Positions 9,731-21,724 of a DNA stretch of 64,000 bases are shown in pieces. Location of the stretch: assembly GCA_036583965.1 (NCBI GenBank), contig JAZBQD010000026.1, forward strand, positions 744,001-808,000, given 5' to 3'. The stretch is from Prunella strophiata. Its lineage: Eukaryota; Chordata; Aves; Passeriformes; Prunellidae. The notes beneath the pieces were generated by a model. The model was not told where the DNA came from. It ran no database searches and was given only the letters and a program-made list of their open reading frames with translations. How positions within the stretch are numbered: position 1 is the stretch's first letter; each line of letters starts with the position of its first letter. A program made the translations under genes and the position numbers.

Positions 9731-11421
9731 GACTACAAAGAGGGAAGGAGCTCCCGCCGTCCCCCCGCGCTGCAGCCACCGAGGGGAGCGGATCCGAGCC
9801 TGCCCCGTGGATGTGCCCTGGCTCAGCAGGGAATTCAGCCTCCCCGGAGATCCTCAGTGCTGCTTCCTCAGGGATGCTGATGAGGAGGCGGAGGATTAAT
9901 TAAACACGGGTGGGGTTTGACTCGTGCTGAAGGTGATGCCTGCAGGAACCTGGGTGTGCAGAGCTGGGAGGGACTGGGCAGAGGGTCCAGTCCAGTTCCC
10001 TGCTGTCACCCTCGGCTGCAGGGACCAGGGAACAGGAGTTCAGGTTGGAGGGATTTGCACAATGGCTTCTCCACCATCAGAAACCCTTTCCTGCCTGGCC
10101 GTGGTCGTGCTCTGGGTAGGGCTGAGGGCATCTCTGCTCTCACACCTCTGGCCTCACGAAGCCAAGGCTGCTCTGGGCAGAGACAAGAGGCCATTCTTAT
10201 GTTGCCCCACCACTGTTCAGAGCTGCTCAGTGAGGTTTAGGAATCTCTGGAGGCATCACAAGGTTGAGGGCACAGCTCTGAGGGCAGCCAGGAGCCTTTG
10301 GAATATCCCTGACAAGAAATGACCCCTCAGAACAGTGACCTGTGCTGTGATTGCAGCCCTGGGGATATGGGGGATTTGCTCCCTGCGGGAAGGAGGGTCT
10401 CCAGGACCCCAGTGTGTACAAAAAGGACAATTTGCACCCACAAAAAACCCAAAATGCCTGCGGGTTTCAGCCCTGCCCGAGTATCACAGAGCCACACTCC
10501 GGCCCTGCAAAACATCACGAGATTGGCTTGAAAATCAAGATGCAGCTCACAGCAGATTCTTGTTTTTCACTGCTGCTTTTGGAGGCTGACTGAGTCATGC
10601 TCACAAGCCTCCTTTGCCAGACAGCAGGGCTGGCAGCTCGCTGGCCATGGGGTGAGCGCGGGATCCTCCCGTGGGCCCGGAGCGGGGCCGGGGACAGCCG
10701 GGCTTGGGGACAGCCCTGGCACCCCTGGCACGCACCAGCTGTGCACGAAATGGCCAAGGACCCTAAACTGGGGAGCTGCCCAACACCCAGCTGGGATGGG
10801 AGGTCCATCTTCTCGCTTCAGCCTGGTCACTGGCAGGCTCCTTCCTCCACCACCTCACTTTGGCCTCGGCAGCTGCTGCTGCTCAGAGCCACGGGGCTGA
10901 GGGGCATCCTGGGGTCCGGCCGAGTGCCAGCCCCTGGGCCAGCAGCTGCAGAGCATTGCAAAGCTCTCCACTGGTGTCTGAAGTGGGAATGTTTTCCCCT
11001 GGCTGGAGACCCCCTCACCAGGGTGTTCCCTGGTCTCCTTCCTCTCTGTATTCTGCTCCTCAGATGAGCCTGAGGTTCAGGATATTTCTTCAAGGCACAT
11101 CTAGAACAAAAGTGTTTTTCTGATGTGGAACTCCAAATCCTCCTGGGGAGCTTCTAAAGGATTTATTTCCTGTATCCACTTCCCCTGTGCCTTGCTGCTC
11201 TCCATGAGGACATTTGCATGGTACAGTAGGATCTCAGTCTTTTGATGTGCAATTATCATCTGCAGAAATGACTAATCAATTAAGGACAGTCACTCCCAGG
11301 CTTTCTATTTATTTCTTTCTCATTGAAACCAGAGCAAACGTGCCCTTTTTTCATGGGGAAATGATGTTTTTTTCCAGACGTGGCTGCTGAAACTTCCCAG
11401 CGGATCTGAAAATGACATCAT
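9731..11421. other. Intergenic, no gene seen
   Basis: GC-rich at 9750-9800 and 10640-10720. 'ggattaattaaac' at about 9892-9904 and an AP-1 heptamer at 10591 are the only motifs noted. Any open frames lack recognisable domains. Confidence 0.4.
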
Positions 11422-11937
11422 GCCCTTCTTGGTCCCCACTGCTGTCACCGTCGTCAGCGCTGAGCTGGCCCTGCTGCTGACAACAAGCCCCTGTCACCAG
11501 CCCTGCCAGCTCAGCGGTGCCAGCAGGAGCGGGGACACGCCAGGAATGGCTCACATCACGCTGGGAGAGCAGCTCAGGCAGGTAAAAAAGGGCCCAAAGT
11601 GAAAGCAAGTGTGAAGACACTCCACCTCAAAGGTGGTGAACCCTGAAGGGACACAGGGACTCTTTACAAGCACATGGAACAACAGGACAAGGAGAATGTC
11701 TTTAAGCTGCCAGAGGGCAGGGATGGATGGGGTACTGGCATATTGGAAAGGAATTCTTCCCTTTGAGGAGGCCCTGGCACAGGGTGCCCAGAGCAGCTGT
11801 GGCTTCCCCATGATCCCTGGGAGTGTTCCAGGCTGGAGCACCCTGGGATCATGGAAGGTGTCCCTGGCCAAGGCAGGGGTGGAATGAGATGGTCTTCAAA
11901 CTCCCTCCCAACCCAGCCTATTCTGTGATTCACTGAT
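11422..11937 (+). repeat. Left copy of an inverted repeat carrying a CR1 tail
   Basis: This segment matches the reverse complement of 23208-23724 over nearly its whole length by direct reading. The first 220 bases (11422-11640) have no resemblance to the CR1 tail and are almost identical between copies, apart from a 3-base difference in 'accgtcgtcagcg' and a few substitutions. The rest (about 11640-11937) is a sense CR1 3' fragment that is less well matched near its 3' end. Left of 11422 the two copies share nothing. Confidence 0.8.
11641..11937 (+). mobile_element. CR1 LINE 3' fragment
   Basis: Sense CR1 tail: 'gccagagggcagggatgg', 'ggtgcccagagcagctgtgg', 'ggaaggtgtccctggcc', then 'cctattctgtgattcactg' at the 3' end. 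Confidence 0.85.
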
Positions 11938-12289
11938 CGGCCCAACCTTCAACAGCTGAGGGGGAAAATAGACTGCAGAGCTGTGAGCCAAGGGACAAAG
12001 AGGTTCAGGTCCTTGTCACCTGCACGTAAGGACAGGCAGATGCACTTGGGAAGGGGCTGTGCAGAAGACTTTTGCAGATGAGGGGCTGGGCACTGTCACC
12101 ATCATGGCACCCTGAGGAGCAGCAGGAATCTTCCACCCAAACACCTCTCTGCTCTGCCTACTCACCCCACTGCTCCCAGAGCCCCTGGTGACCCTGAGCA
12201 GGGGCACAGAGCTGGGGGTGGCCCCGAGGCTGAGCTGGAGCTGAAAGAGAAGCGGAGCTGTTTTGTAACAGCCTCCCCTGGGGACGGAT

Positions 12290-12600
12290 CACACCACGCC
12301 GGAGAGCGCCTCCGGAGAGGCGCGGCAGGCACGGAGGTGACCAAATGAATTGACACCAGGCAATTCTCAGTGGAGCTCCAGAGACAAAGTAATTGAAAAT
12401 AAATGAAGGAACATGACACCTGGCTGGCAGATCAGTTATCTATAGCGTCCCTTTCCTGAAATAACTGCCTCCCGAACTCCGTCCGCCGAGGCAAAACCAA
12501 GGAGATGCTCACGTAAAATAGGCCACTCCAGCAGGGACCTGGAGGCCCCTTTATTTTTAATGGAAGCTGCCAGAAGGGTTAATTGGATGGTGCATGGCAG
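12290..12600. promoter_or_regulatory. Candidate conserved non-coding element
   Basis: A repeat-free block with 'agtaattgaaaataaatg' (12389-12406), a GATA-type 'agttatctata' (12433-12443), 'tttatttttaatgg' and 'gggttaattggatgg' near 12577. These TAAT/GATA motifs within otherwise GC-rich sequence suggest a developmental enhancer, but cross-species conservation cannot be seen here. Confidence 0.3.
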
Positions 12601-13149
12601 TCTGGGGATCGCCTGCCCTTGCCACCACCAGCAGGAGCGTTGAGGATGAGGTGCCCCATCACTCCTGTCCTTGGGCAGCACTCGGGTCACAGGCTGGTGC
12701 AAGAGGGGTTTTCCTGGTTCTCCAGCCCCAGACACGCCAGGGTGTGCTGCTCTCACCCACAGGTTTTTGGGTCATTAGGATTTGGCGTGAGTCGTCAGCA
12801 CATCTATGCTCAAAAAATGCCCCAAAATTCCTCTAAGAGGGTCCTGCAGAAGCCACTGACCCTAAACTGCAAGGGTTGTTCAAAAGTGCTTTTATTCCTG
12901 TCAGGACTGAGCCCCTGCAGAGCCTGGTCTGGGCAGTCCCTGCCCTTGTGGAGAGCTGGAAGCAAGGGTGAGGAGAAAGGAGCTTGTGGGAGGTCTGGTG
13001 TGCACAGCCCTGCCAGCATAACCCTGGGGTCAAACCATCAACAGGAGCCAAAATTGCAGCAAATCCCAGATCACCCACTGGCCTTTCCATTGCTGAGCCA
13101 GGGTCACAGCTTCCCCCGGCAGACCTGGGCAAGGGGACGTCCCAGAACC

Positions 13150-13310
13150 ATGGAATCATAGGATACCCTGAGCTGGAAGGGCTCACAGGGATCCTTGACT
13201 GAACTGCTGGCCCTGCACAGACACCCCAACAATCCCACCCACCATCCCTGGCAGCGCTGTCCAAACACTCCTGGAGCTCTGGCAGCCTCAGGGCTGGGAC
13301 CATTCCCTGA
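13150..13310 (-). mobile_element. CR1 LINE fragment, antisense
   Basis: 'tggaatcataggataccctg' followed by 'agctggaagggctcacag', 'gacaccccaacaatccca' and 'gtccaaacactcctggagct' is an antisense CR1 tail of the same subtype as the copy at 26165. Confidence 0.85.
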
Positions 13311-16300
13311 GTCTGGAGGCTGGAAGGGATTTGGCTGATGAGCTCAGGGCCCAGGGACCCAGGCAAGCAGAGGGGTGGCTGTGGCAATGCCACGCTCTGT
13401 CCTGCACCCTCTGGAGGGCTGGGCTCCTGCTGGGGAGTAGATTTATCCTGGCTATGGATATTGGCAGGAGGCAGGATCTCTGCCCACAGGAAACAGCGTC
13501 TTCCCGAGGGAAAGGGTCTCTGCCCATGGGAACTGTGTCCCCCAAGGGAAGAGGTGTCCTGGTGACTTGCAGACAGGGACATTGGCACCATCAGCTTGGT
13601 CCTGCCATTGCTCTGCCAGGACCCTGGGGACGGGACCCACAGCAGCAAATGGAGAAGATCCTGCAGACACCTGGTCCCTGCCCATTCCCAGGGGGATGGT
13701 TTGGCTCCAACCTCACTGCTGGTTTCCCTCCCCGGCAAAGGGAAGCTGGGTTAAATCTCCCTTTGGGAGCAGCCCCATCAAAGCCCTTCTGTCCCAAGGA
13801 GACACCACCTGCTTTTCCCTTTTCATCTGTTCTCCTTGTTCCGGAGATGAAAGCAGCCAGGACAGAAAGCAGGTGCTGTACCTTTTGAACAGAGAAAAGG
13901 AGAAAATAAATAGCATGGGGAAGGTCTGGGCCCAAAAAAAGAGTGGCCTGTAAATTGAGGGGCCTGGAGACATCCCAGCTCACACAGCCCTAGCATGGGG
14001 CTGAAGGATCCCCACCATTCCCTGTCACCTGGGGCAGGACAGGGCTGCAACTCATTGGGGACCCCTTCCTTGGAATAAAACCTGGCCAGACAAGGGGTTG
14101 AGCTTTGGGGAGAGAAACCAGGTGCTCTGAGCACTCCTGTCAGGGCTCTTTGGGGACCTTTGATGGGTCCCTCCATTGCAGTGAGACTCTACACCCCCAA
14201 ACATGCCAGGTGTCTGGAAGGCACAGGCAGGAGCAATTCCTTTCTTACAGCAAGATGTGCTCCTGATTTTTCTAATTTATCTCATCAGTTCTCCTGATTT
14301 TTGGTATTTCTGGCACTTACTGTCATTAAATGAGGCAGAGAAGGGGATGGACAGCCAGGAGTGTCCCAGCTGGGCCATGTCCGTGAAAAGAAAGACAGAA
14401 AGAAAGCAAGAAAGAAAAGCTCTCCCTCCCCCTCCAACAAACCCTGTAATGAAAACATGGCCAACCCTGGGCTCTGCCCTCTGCCCTTTTTGGGGCGGGT
14501 TGCAAGGTCACAGGGACGTGGTCCCCCAGTATTGATCAGGACTCTTTGGGACTGACATATGGCACCAGGTTTCAAAGGCCGAGCAGCTCGAAAAGAATTA
14601 AGTGGGGGCAAAGAGTGGAACGTCCCAGATTGAACTCCTGACACACGGGGGTCAGAGAGCGCCGGGGATAAAGCGGGGTCTGGAACGGTCTGGGCCATGG
14701 CAAAAATAAATACCCAGGCATTAAAAATCAACCCCCCCCAGGGCTGGGGATGAAATCCCACCGTGCTTCCAAGGGACAGAAGTGGGCTGGGTGAGTTGGA
14801 TGTGCTAGGGAATAACCAACAGGGAGAATGTCCTTGCTTGTCCCAGGAGTGACAGCAGGAGAGCCTCACCTGGAGAGCGGCTCCATGGGCTCCACCAGCT
14901 GGAATTTTGTGGGGTTTCACCTTCCTGTTGAATGTCCCTCAGCTCCTTACAAACAGAAGGGCCACCTTTGGAAAGGGAGAGAGGTGGAGAGTGAACCTCT
15001 GGCTGTGCAGGAGCATCCCTTCTCCACCAGGAGAGTGGCTAGGATACAAAGGAAGCAGCATCAGCAGTCCATGCTCCAGAGTAAGATGAGGTGGGAGAGG
15101 TGGAAAGGGTCCAAGACAGCTGAAAATCCGAGCTTGTGTCAGAGGGCTTTTCCCTGAAGGGTCAGTCCAGTGGGCACAGCACTCCTGATGAGGTGCTGAG
15201 GGGAGGGAACCACCTTCTGCCCCTCCCATCAGTGGGTCCTTCCTGTGTCCTGGGGCTCCAGGTGGGAAATGTGGTGCACAAGGATAAGAAAATCAACAGC
15301 TTCACCCATAAAGCTCGTGGAATGCTGTGTCTGGGTCACGTCCTGGTGACGGTTGTGGCCTTGGTAGCATGCTGAGCATCTCTTCCCAAATATCAGCTGC
15401 TTTTCCCAGCTGTTCTACTCACCTCACAGCCCATTGCAAAGGCCAACTGCTGAGCTACATTCCACACAGGAAACTCCAGCTCTTCCTTTGGGGGACCCAG
15501 AGAGACAGACTCCTGAGGGACTGTGTGTCCCAGTCCTTATCCATCAGGGCATTTCCTGGCTCTCATGCCCTTTCTCTCTCCTGACTTTTGTCATATTTGT
15601 GACGTGGGTCCTCAGCTCCAGGCTGTGCTAAAGGAGTGGAATGGGAGACTGTCAGGGATGTAGTGAAGGACAAGGGGATCTGTGGAGCTTTCCCTGCTGG
15701 ATGGAGGCTGGTTCATAGCCTACATTTGTCTCCCAAAGCAGACCCACCACAGCCTTCCCCAGAGCACTCAGCCCCAGTCTGGCAGCTCTGGGGAGGCTCA
15801 CAGAGGGCATCCTATGTATCATGGGAACACAACTTCCTGCAGCCTGGATGGGCTGGGGAGGCTGCAGACACCTCAGAATTTCTGTCTTCCTGAGCTTGTG
15901 GATGCTTCAAGGTTGTGGATGCACAGGTTGATGAACTTAAACCTGATTTTCCATCTCCCTCATCCTCTCTGTGTGCGGGGCCAGGCTCTGATCCCAGAGT
16001 CCTGATGGGGGGGAAAGGCACACGGCCCAGGGGGGAAAAGGCATGAAAGGGAAAAAGCTTTAGTTTGTGGCTTTCCTTTGGTTGTTTGGGTTCTTCCCAG
16101 CATTGGGATGCTCTGTGGGAACCCACAGCCTCCATCCTCATCCCTCTCCTGTCAGAGACATGGGAACCCCATGGTGCCCTCTGCTCCAGCTTCACTGAAC
16201 CCCCAGATCTGTGGTGTTCAATGATGAGAGTCTGGGAACAAATCAGGGAGTTTTTCTAGCTGATTTTTGTTGATTCCTCCTCTCATGTTCTCCCAGAGCC

Positions 16301-16889
16301 TTTCATGCCCTGCCAAGGTGCTGTATCTCCCTCCCCAGCTCTGCCTGCAGGACCTCGCTCAGCTCTGCTGTGTCTCTTCTGTCTGGTTCCTGATAAAACA
16401 AACTGCTCAGCATGGCTGGGGGAGCTCCCAAACACAGATCAGGCATCCAGAGCCTCATGACCACACACTTCCACCACAGCACCTGGCCTTGGATGTCTCC
16501 TGCAGCAATTTCCCAAAATTTCCTCTCAGAGTGTTTCTAGTGTGTAAGAGAACAAGGACCTCCCTGCTGAGCACCTTACCAAGGTATTAATAATAATAAA
16601 AAAAAAATCTGAATTTTTTAAAGAATATATGGGGGGGTTGAGAGGTAGCTCAGTAGACAAACAGAACAGCTGGATACTTGGAGAAATGGGAAAATTTCTG
16701 TCTGTGAAGGCCAGTTGTACATCCAGAAGGTTGTGCTATGTCTGCCCTCTCTCTCGACCGCTCAGGTGTGGCAGACAGGAGAGGCAGGATGGCATTTTGT
16801 GCCTTCAATGTTTCTCCTCCATCTGTGTGGGAGGAATCCTCTAAGTGACACATTATCCCTTCCACTCTGCACTTCCCCCTGGATTTCTC
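13311..16889. other. Intergenic, no gene seen
   Basis: Mixed sequence with short simple runs: a purine-rich GAAA/AAAG stretch at about 14390-14420 and an A/T-rich patch at 16583-16626. The block at 14570-14735 (with 'aaaaataaatacccaggc' and 'cattaaaaatcaac') is repeat-free and could be a minor conserved element. No coding signal was recognised on either strand. Confidence 0.4.
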
Positions 16890-17240
16890 CTTCTCATGAC
16901 TGCTCGAAAATGTGTTCTAGAGCCGCTGTACGATGAGCAGTCAGTGCTTGAAAGCGCTGCCTGCTTTCCCCCGCCCCGTTCCTCGTGGAGAATTTAGTAG
17001 CAGATGGCAGCCTCAGAGCCCTGAGAATGAAGTGCTCCAGAACTGACAGCACAACACGAAATCTTCCTCCCTCCTCCAGCGCCGCGGCTCCGATGGCGCA
17101 GAGTGAATAATTTAGCATCCATCTCTCATTCAGCAAATGCTGCCGGTGAGCTCTGGGAGGATGATTTTTATTAACTGGCCGGCTGGATGCAATTTTCCAG
17201 CAAAGCCTGTGTGCAAACAAATTGGAGCTGAGTGCTGGGT
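16890..17240. promoter_or_regulatory. Candidate conserved non-coding element
   Basis: A repeat-free block with CpG-containing patches (cgccgcggctccgatggcgc at 17080-17099) beside AT-rich pieces (gtgaataatttagcatcc at 17103-17120, tttttattaactgg at 17164-17177). This mosaic resembles deeply conserved vertebrate enhancers. It contains no reading frame of note. Confidence 0.35.
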
Positions 17241-17721
17241 GAGTGCCAGTGCTTCTGGCTGTCTCCTGCTCCGGGGAGATGAGATGCCCACATCCTGTTA
17301 CACCATCTCGGCTGCTCCTCCACTCTTTCCCAAGCCCACAAAGAACTTTGCTGCTGGACAATCCTGGGTTCATATCAGCCAGACTGTGCAGCAAGACACA
17401 TGTTCATGATGGGGCTTTTTTTGTTGTTGTTCCCTGGGAACACTTGAGCAAAATCTGGCTGCCCAGCCTGGTCTGGAAAAGCCATCGCGGATGTCGCTGA
17501 TGGGGCTCATGGGATCTGACCAAGAAAAACAGTTCTGAGCCCTTTTGTTCCTGCACCATTTGTCCCTTTCCGCCTCATTCCAGCATCAGGGTGACCGTTT
17601 CAGGAGGTGAGAGTGGCATCTGGGCTCACTGGGCCCCGCTGCTGTCACCTGCCATTGGCAGGAGAGGTGGGACCAGCCTGGAGCTACAGCAGCTGCCAAA
17701 GCCTGGCAGACCTGGAGCCCC

Positions 17722-17845
17722 AGGATGGTTTGGGTTGGGAGGGACCTTAAAATCAACCTCGTTCTACCTCCATGGGCAGGGACACCTTCCACTATCCCAG
17801 GGTGCTCCAAACCCCTTCCAGCCTGGCCTTGGACACTTCCAGGGA
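17722..17845 (-). mobile_element. CR1 LINE 3' fragment, antisense
   Basis: 'ggatggtttgggttgggagg', 'gggacaccttccactatccc' and 'tggccttggacacttccagg' are the antisense CR1 tail. Confidence 0.85.
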
Positions 17846-18814
17846 TGGCAATGTTGATTTGCAGGTGAATTCCTGGTTTGGCATTGCCTCTTCCCCACCA
17901 GTTGTTGTTTACAACCCTCTGCAGACCCCAAAGGGTGACCCTGTGGGGGTGACAGGTCCTCCAGCCCCTGTCCCTGCTGCACAGAGCGGCAGTGGCACCT
18001 CGAGATGCCTGTAGGGGAGCGTGACGGATACGAATCTTGCAGTGGGCAGGTAGGAGAGCGCTGTTGGACAGGTGCCTGGAACATTAGGCTATTATTGGAA
18101 ACACCAGGCTTTTATGGTAAGTAATTGTGATGTTATTGGGCGTTTTCCCTAAATAATCCACCACACTCCCATCTGCCGGCAGCTGATGCTGAAGGGAGAG
18201 GGGGGTGAGTGCAAAAACCGGGAAGGTGAAGTGGTTCTGCTCCAGTGGGATGTGAAATGGGGCAGCTGTGGGGTGAAACAGGGTGGCTGTGAAGGGCTCT
18301 GCAGCTCTGCTCCCGAGCAGGGCTGTGTCCCTCTGCCCTGGAGCCTGGCCAGCCCCAAGAGCTCTTTTCCAGCTCTCTCTGAGTTCCGGTGTGCTTGTGG
18401 TGTCCTTCTCCTCTTCCTGCCCTGGGCTGGAGCAGGGAAGCACTGGGGAGATGCAGGAGATAGTGGTGCCTCGGCAGCGGGGGGTGAGGTGAGCAGGAGC
18501 TTCCAGCAGGAGTGGAAAACTCCCGGGGCTCCAGTTGGCTCCGGGGTGGGCTGGAGCCCGCCCGCGTGTGCAGCTGCACAGCCCCACACAGCCCCTGCTG
18601 GTGGAGATGTGGAGATCCCTGGTTCTTGGCCGTCCCTACAGCCCTGTAAATACGGGGATTTATTGGGATGTGAGACCCTGCTCACAGGAACTTTGGAATT
18701 CCTGCTTCACCCTTCTCCACTCCCCCCACAACATGGGATATTCCCCTTCTATAGAGAAATACAACACACCAGAAACACAACCAAGGGTCCTGGTTTCTGC
18801 AGGAGGTTCTTTTC
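17846..18814. other. Intergenic, no gene seen
   Basis: No repeat or coding feature recognised. The short AT-rich island 18080-18150 stands out only mildly. Confidence 0.35.
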
Positions 18815-18975
18815 CATAGAAACATAGAATTGTAGAAGTTGGAAAAGCCCTCTCAGGTCATGGAGTTGAACCATTCCCTCAGCACTGCCACACCAAACCA
18901 TGTCCCCAAGTGTCGCATCCATGCAGTTCTAAATCCCTCCAGAGATGGGGACTCCATCCCTGCCCTGGGTTGCCA
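18815..18975 (-). mobile_element. CR1 LINE fragment, antisense
   Basis: 'catagaaacatagaattgta' (octamer tail) leads into 'gttggaaaagccctctcagg' and 'ccctccagagatggggactc'. This is a CR1 subtype similar to the one at 61448. Confidence 0.85.
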
Positions 18976-19655
18976 CTTTAATGCCAGGGGTACATCAGAA
19001 ATGATTTTTTGGCTCACTTTTCCCCAGGTCCAAGCCCGAGGAGGCCTTTTAGGACCTTGGGGATGGATGTGGAGATCTGAGGGGTTTTAGCACCACATGT
19101 TGTGGAGGCATCTGGGTCAGTCAGGGCTTTGAGCATCATTGGTGCTGTGCCACGGTGAGATTTGTCCTCTCCTGAGCACCTACAGAAGGATAAGAGCATC
19201 CCCAGAGCTGGAGTCAGCAAGGACAGCTCTGGCAATTAGGCCACCCTGGCTTGAAATAGCCCATGGGGCAGGATTAGCATCGTTCTCCCTGAGGAGAATC
19301 CCGAAAGGTAAGAGATCTCCCTGGAAAATTCAGTCTTCTTCCTTTTTTTCTCATAGTGAGCCTAAAGGAGAGTCTCACTGCTTTTCCAGCCCCCCTTTCT
19401 GACTCTCTTGTACACAAACCCCATCACTCCACAGGATCCTGGCTGGCCCTGGAATTACTCACCAGGAATGGGCCATTTCCACGTGCACATTGTCACCATA
19501 CAGTTGCCTGTGAGAGCTGGGCTGCCAACATCTGACAGCTATAAATAGCCCGGGGCTCAGAGGAGGCAGGAAAACACCTTTGAACTCCCCTGAAATCTGG
19601 TGGAACTGTGGAGCTGCAAAGGGACAAACCATAAATATTGGCCTAAAAATACATT
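18976..19655. other. Intergenic, no gene seen
   Basis: Nothing recognised beyond a T/C-rich run at about 19330-19353. Confidence 0.35.
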
Positions 19656-19885
19656 TCATGGAATGGTAGAACCCTAGAATAGTTTGGGTTGGAAGGGAGC
19701 TTAAAGATCTTCTAATTTTTATCCCCTACCATGGCAGGGACACCTTCCACTGTCCCAGGTGGCTCCAAACCCCAATGTCCAACCTGGCCTTCGACACTTC
19801 CAGGGATCCAGAGGCAGCCACAGTTACTCTGGGCACCGGTGCCAGGACCTCCCCACCCTCATCACAAAAACCTTCTCTTTTCTGT
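19656..19885 (-). mobile_element. CR1 LINE 3' fragment, antisense
   Basis: 'tggaatggtagaaccctag', 'agtttgggttggaagggagc', 'gggacaccttccactgtccc' and 'gatccagaggcagccacag' read as an antisense CR1 tail. Confidence 0.88.
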
Positions 19886-20067
19886 CTGCTTTAAATTGAC
19901 CCAGTGGGGGCTTGGAGCAACTCAGGGCTCAGCTTTGATCTCCCCTCCTGGCAGTGCCTTGCAGAAGCCACGGAGCCCCCCCGGAGCCACTTCTTTGGGA
20001 TTCGCTTTTGCCCGCACTGTCCAGAGCTTCCTGCTGCCGCCTTTCCCCTTCCTCCCCATCAGCCCAC

Positions 20068-20092
20068 CCTCCTCCTCCTCCTCCTCCTCCTC
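20068..20092. repeat. (CTC)n microsatellite
   Basis: About eight tandem CTC/CCT trinucleotides, lying next to a CpG-rich patch. Confidence 0.85.
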
Positions 20093-20099
20093 TCGTTGT

Positions 20100-20310
20100 C
20101 CTGGCAACCAGAGGCCAGGACGCCTCTGCCCCGGGTGACAGCCCCGCAACAAAGGCGGCTTTGAGAGCGCCGGCGGGACGGGGGCGTCCCCAGCGCCCTT
20201 CAATGCGGGCCGGCGAGTGCTGGGGGTGGCCCCGAGCCCCGGGGGGCTCCGGCCGACCCCCCTGGTGTCCCACAGGTCAGGGGACAGGGTTCACGGGCTC
20301 CTCTGCGCCG
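20100..20310. other. Small CpG-rich patch
   Basis: Frequent CpG and high GC (for example gagagcgccggcgggacggg at 20163-20182). Short, with no associated exon recognised. It could be a minor orphan CpG island or simply local GC enrichment. Confidence 0.35.
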
Positions 20311-20729
20311 CGGGGCCGGGGTGGATGAAGGAGGGGCACGGGCTCATTCTTGTCACTGTGGCAGGGTGCAGACCGGGTCAGGCGTCCTCGAAACCCCTCA
20401 CACAGCCCGGTGGGTCCCCAAGTGTCATTCAGCCTGAAGGAAGTTGTCCATCAAAGCTGGGGGCTGTGGGAACACCCGTGGGCAGGCCGGGACAGAGGGA
20501 GAGCCTCTGGGAGAAAACTTCCAAACCTCTGGCCCTGCTGCTTTTCCCTTTTCCCTCTTCTCCCAAAACGAGCTGCACTTTCCCAGACCCGTGAGATTAA
20601 AGGAATTTACTGGTGCAAATCTAGAAAGAGTTTCCCTGCAGCAAGACTTGGTATTTGCCTGATAAAGCTGGGAAGTTATTCCAGGGAAGAATTGATCTGC
20701 AGGTAAAGCTGGAGGTCTTGACAAAACCA

Positions 20730-20800
20730 GCAGCAGTGCTGGGTTAATGGTTGGACTTGATAATTGCAGGTCTTTTCCACCCTAAATGATTCCAGGTTTC
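20730..20800 (+). mobile_element. Short CR1 3' tail
   Basis: 'gtgctgggttaatggttgga', then 'gcaggtcttttccaccctaa' and 'atgattccagg', is a diverged sense CR1 end. Confidence 0.7.
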
Positions 20801-21061
20801 CATAAACCTAACAGCAGGTCCCAGGGATGTCAGGCACATGCACATCATTTTGGAGGCAGCCAGACCTGGGGCAAACAGGCTTTCCCAAAATTGTGAGGCA
20901 AGGAAGAAGAAACCCTCCTGAAACACAGGCAAACCCCACAGGACTCGTGTTCCTGGGCAGGTGGGGGTCAGGAGTGCACAGCACCAGGCTGGCCCCTCAT
21001 CATCCTCTCTGCTCTGAGGCCACAGTGACCAGCTGAGGGGGGAAGGTGCTGCTCACATTTT

Positions 21062-21340
21062 TCATAGAAGGGACCTTAAAATCATCCCATCACACCCCTG
21101 CCATGGGCAGGGACACCTTCCACTGTCCCAGGCTGCTCCAAGCCCCAACCTGGCCTTGGGCACTGCCAGGGATCCAGGGGCAGCCACAGCTGCTCTGGGC
21201 ACCCTGTGCCAGGGCCTGCCCACTCACACAGGGAGGAATGTCTTCCCCATATCCCATATAAATCTTCCCTTCTTCATCTTAAAGCTGTTGCCCCTGGTCC
21301 TGTCACTCTATGTCCATGTAAAATGTCCCTCTCTGCCATC
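21062..21340 (-). mobile_element. CR1 LINE 3' fragment, antisense
   Basis: One of the cleaner antisense CR1 tails here: 'catagaagggaccttaaaat', 'ccatgggcagggacacctt', 'ccaggggcagccacagctgc', 'tctgggcaccctgtgccag', then 'ttgcccctggtcctgtcact'. Confidence 0.92.
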
Positions 21341-21724
21341 CAGGGGGCTGGGACTGTGCAACATCTCCTCTTGCTGCTGCTCTGAGTGGGGACATTGCCC
21401 TGTGAGCACAAGGAGAACCTGCAGGTGACAGCCTGAGATCAGGCAGCCTCTTGCCCCCAGGGTTTTCCTTAAACCCTGGTATCCGCCCCTTGAAGCTTTT
21501 CTTGTTTTACTCCTCCCCTCTCACGTTTCCCAGGTGAAGGAGCTGTCCCCAGGTGCCAGCAGAGCAGAGCTCTCAGTCCTGTCCCCAGGCTGGCAGCCTG
21601 CTCAGGCATGCCAGAGGCACTGGCTGCTCCTGGGGGAGCAGTTTTGGGACACCCAGGGAAGATGAGGACCCCAAAGCCTCCTCCAGCAGGGGACAGGAGC
21701 ATCCTCTGGGTGCATCTGGGAGCA

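Larger units (their letters stand above)
4087..10597. promoter_or_regulatory. Cluster of seven exact AP-1 heptamers
   Basis: TGACTCA occurs at 4087-4093, 4845-4851, 6368-6374, 8728-8734 and 9695-9701, and TGAGTCA at 5793-5799 and 10591-10597. The 9694-9702 site is the perfect palindrome ATGACTCAT. FOS/JUN binding to this heptamer is well known. Elsewhere in the window I noticed only three more (26397, 44540, 59203). Function as an enhancer of SPRY3 is inference. Confidence 0.35.

Noticed and set aside
9940..10020. Possible CR1 remnant (gagctgggagggactgggca)
   Set aside because: Too short and too diverged to separate from chance similarity.
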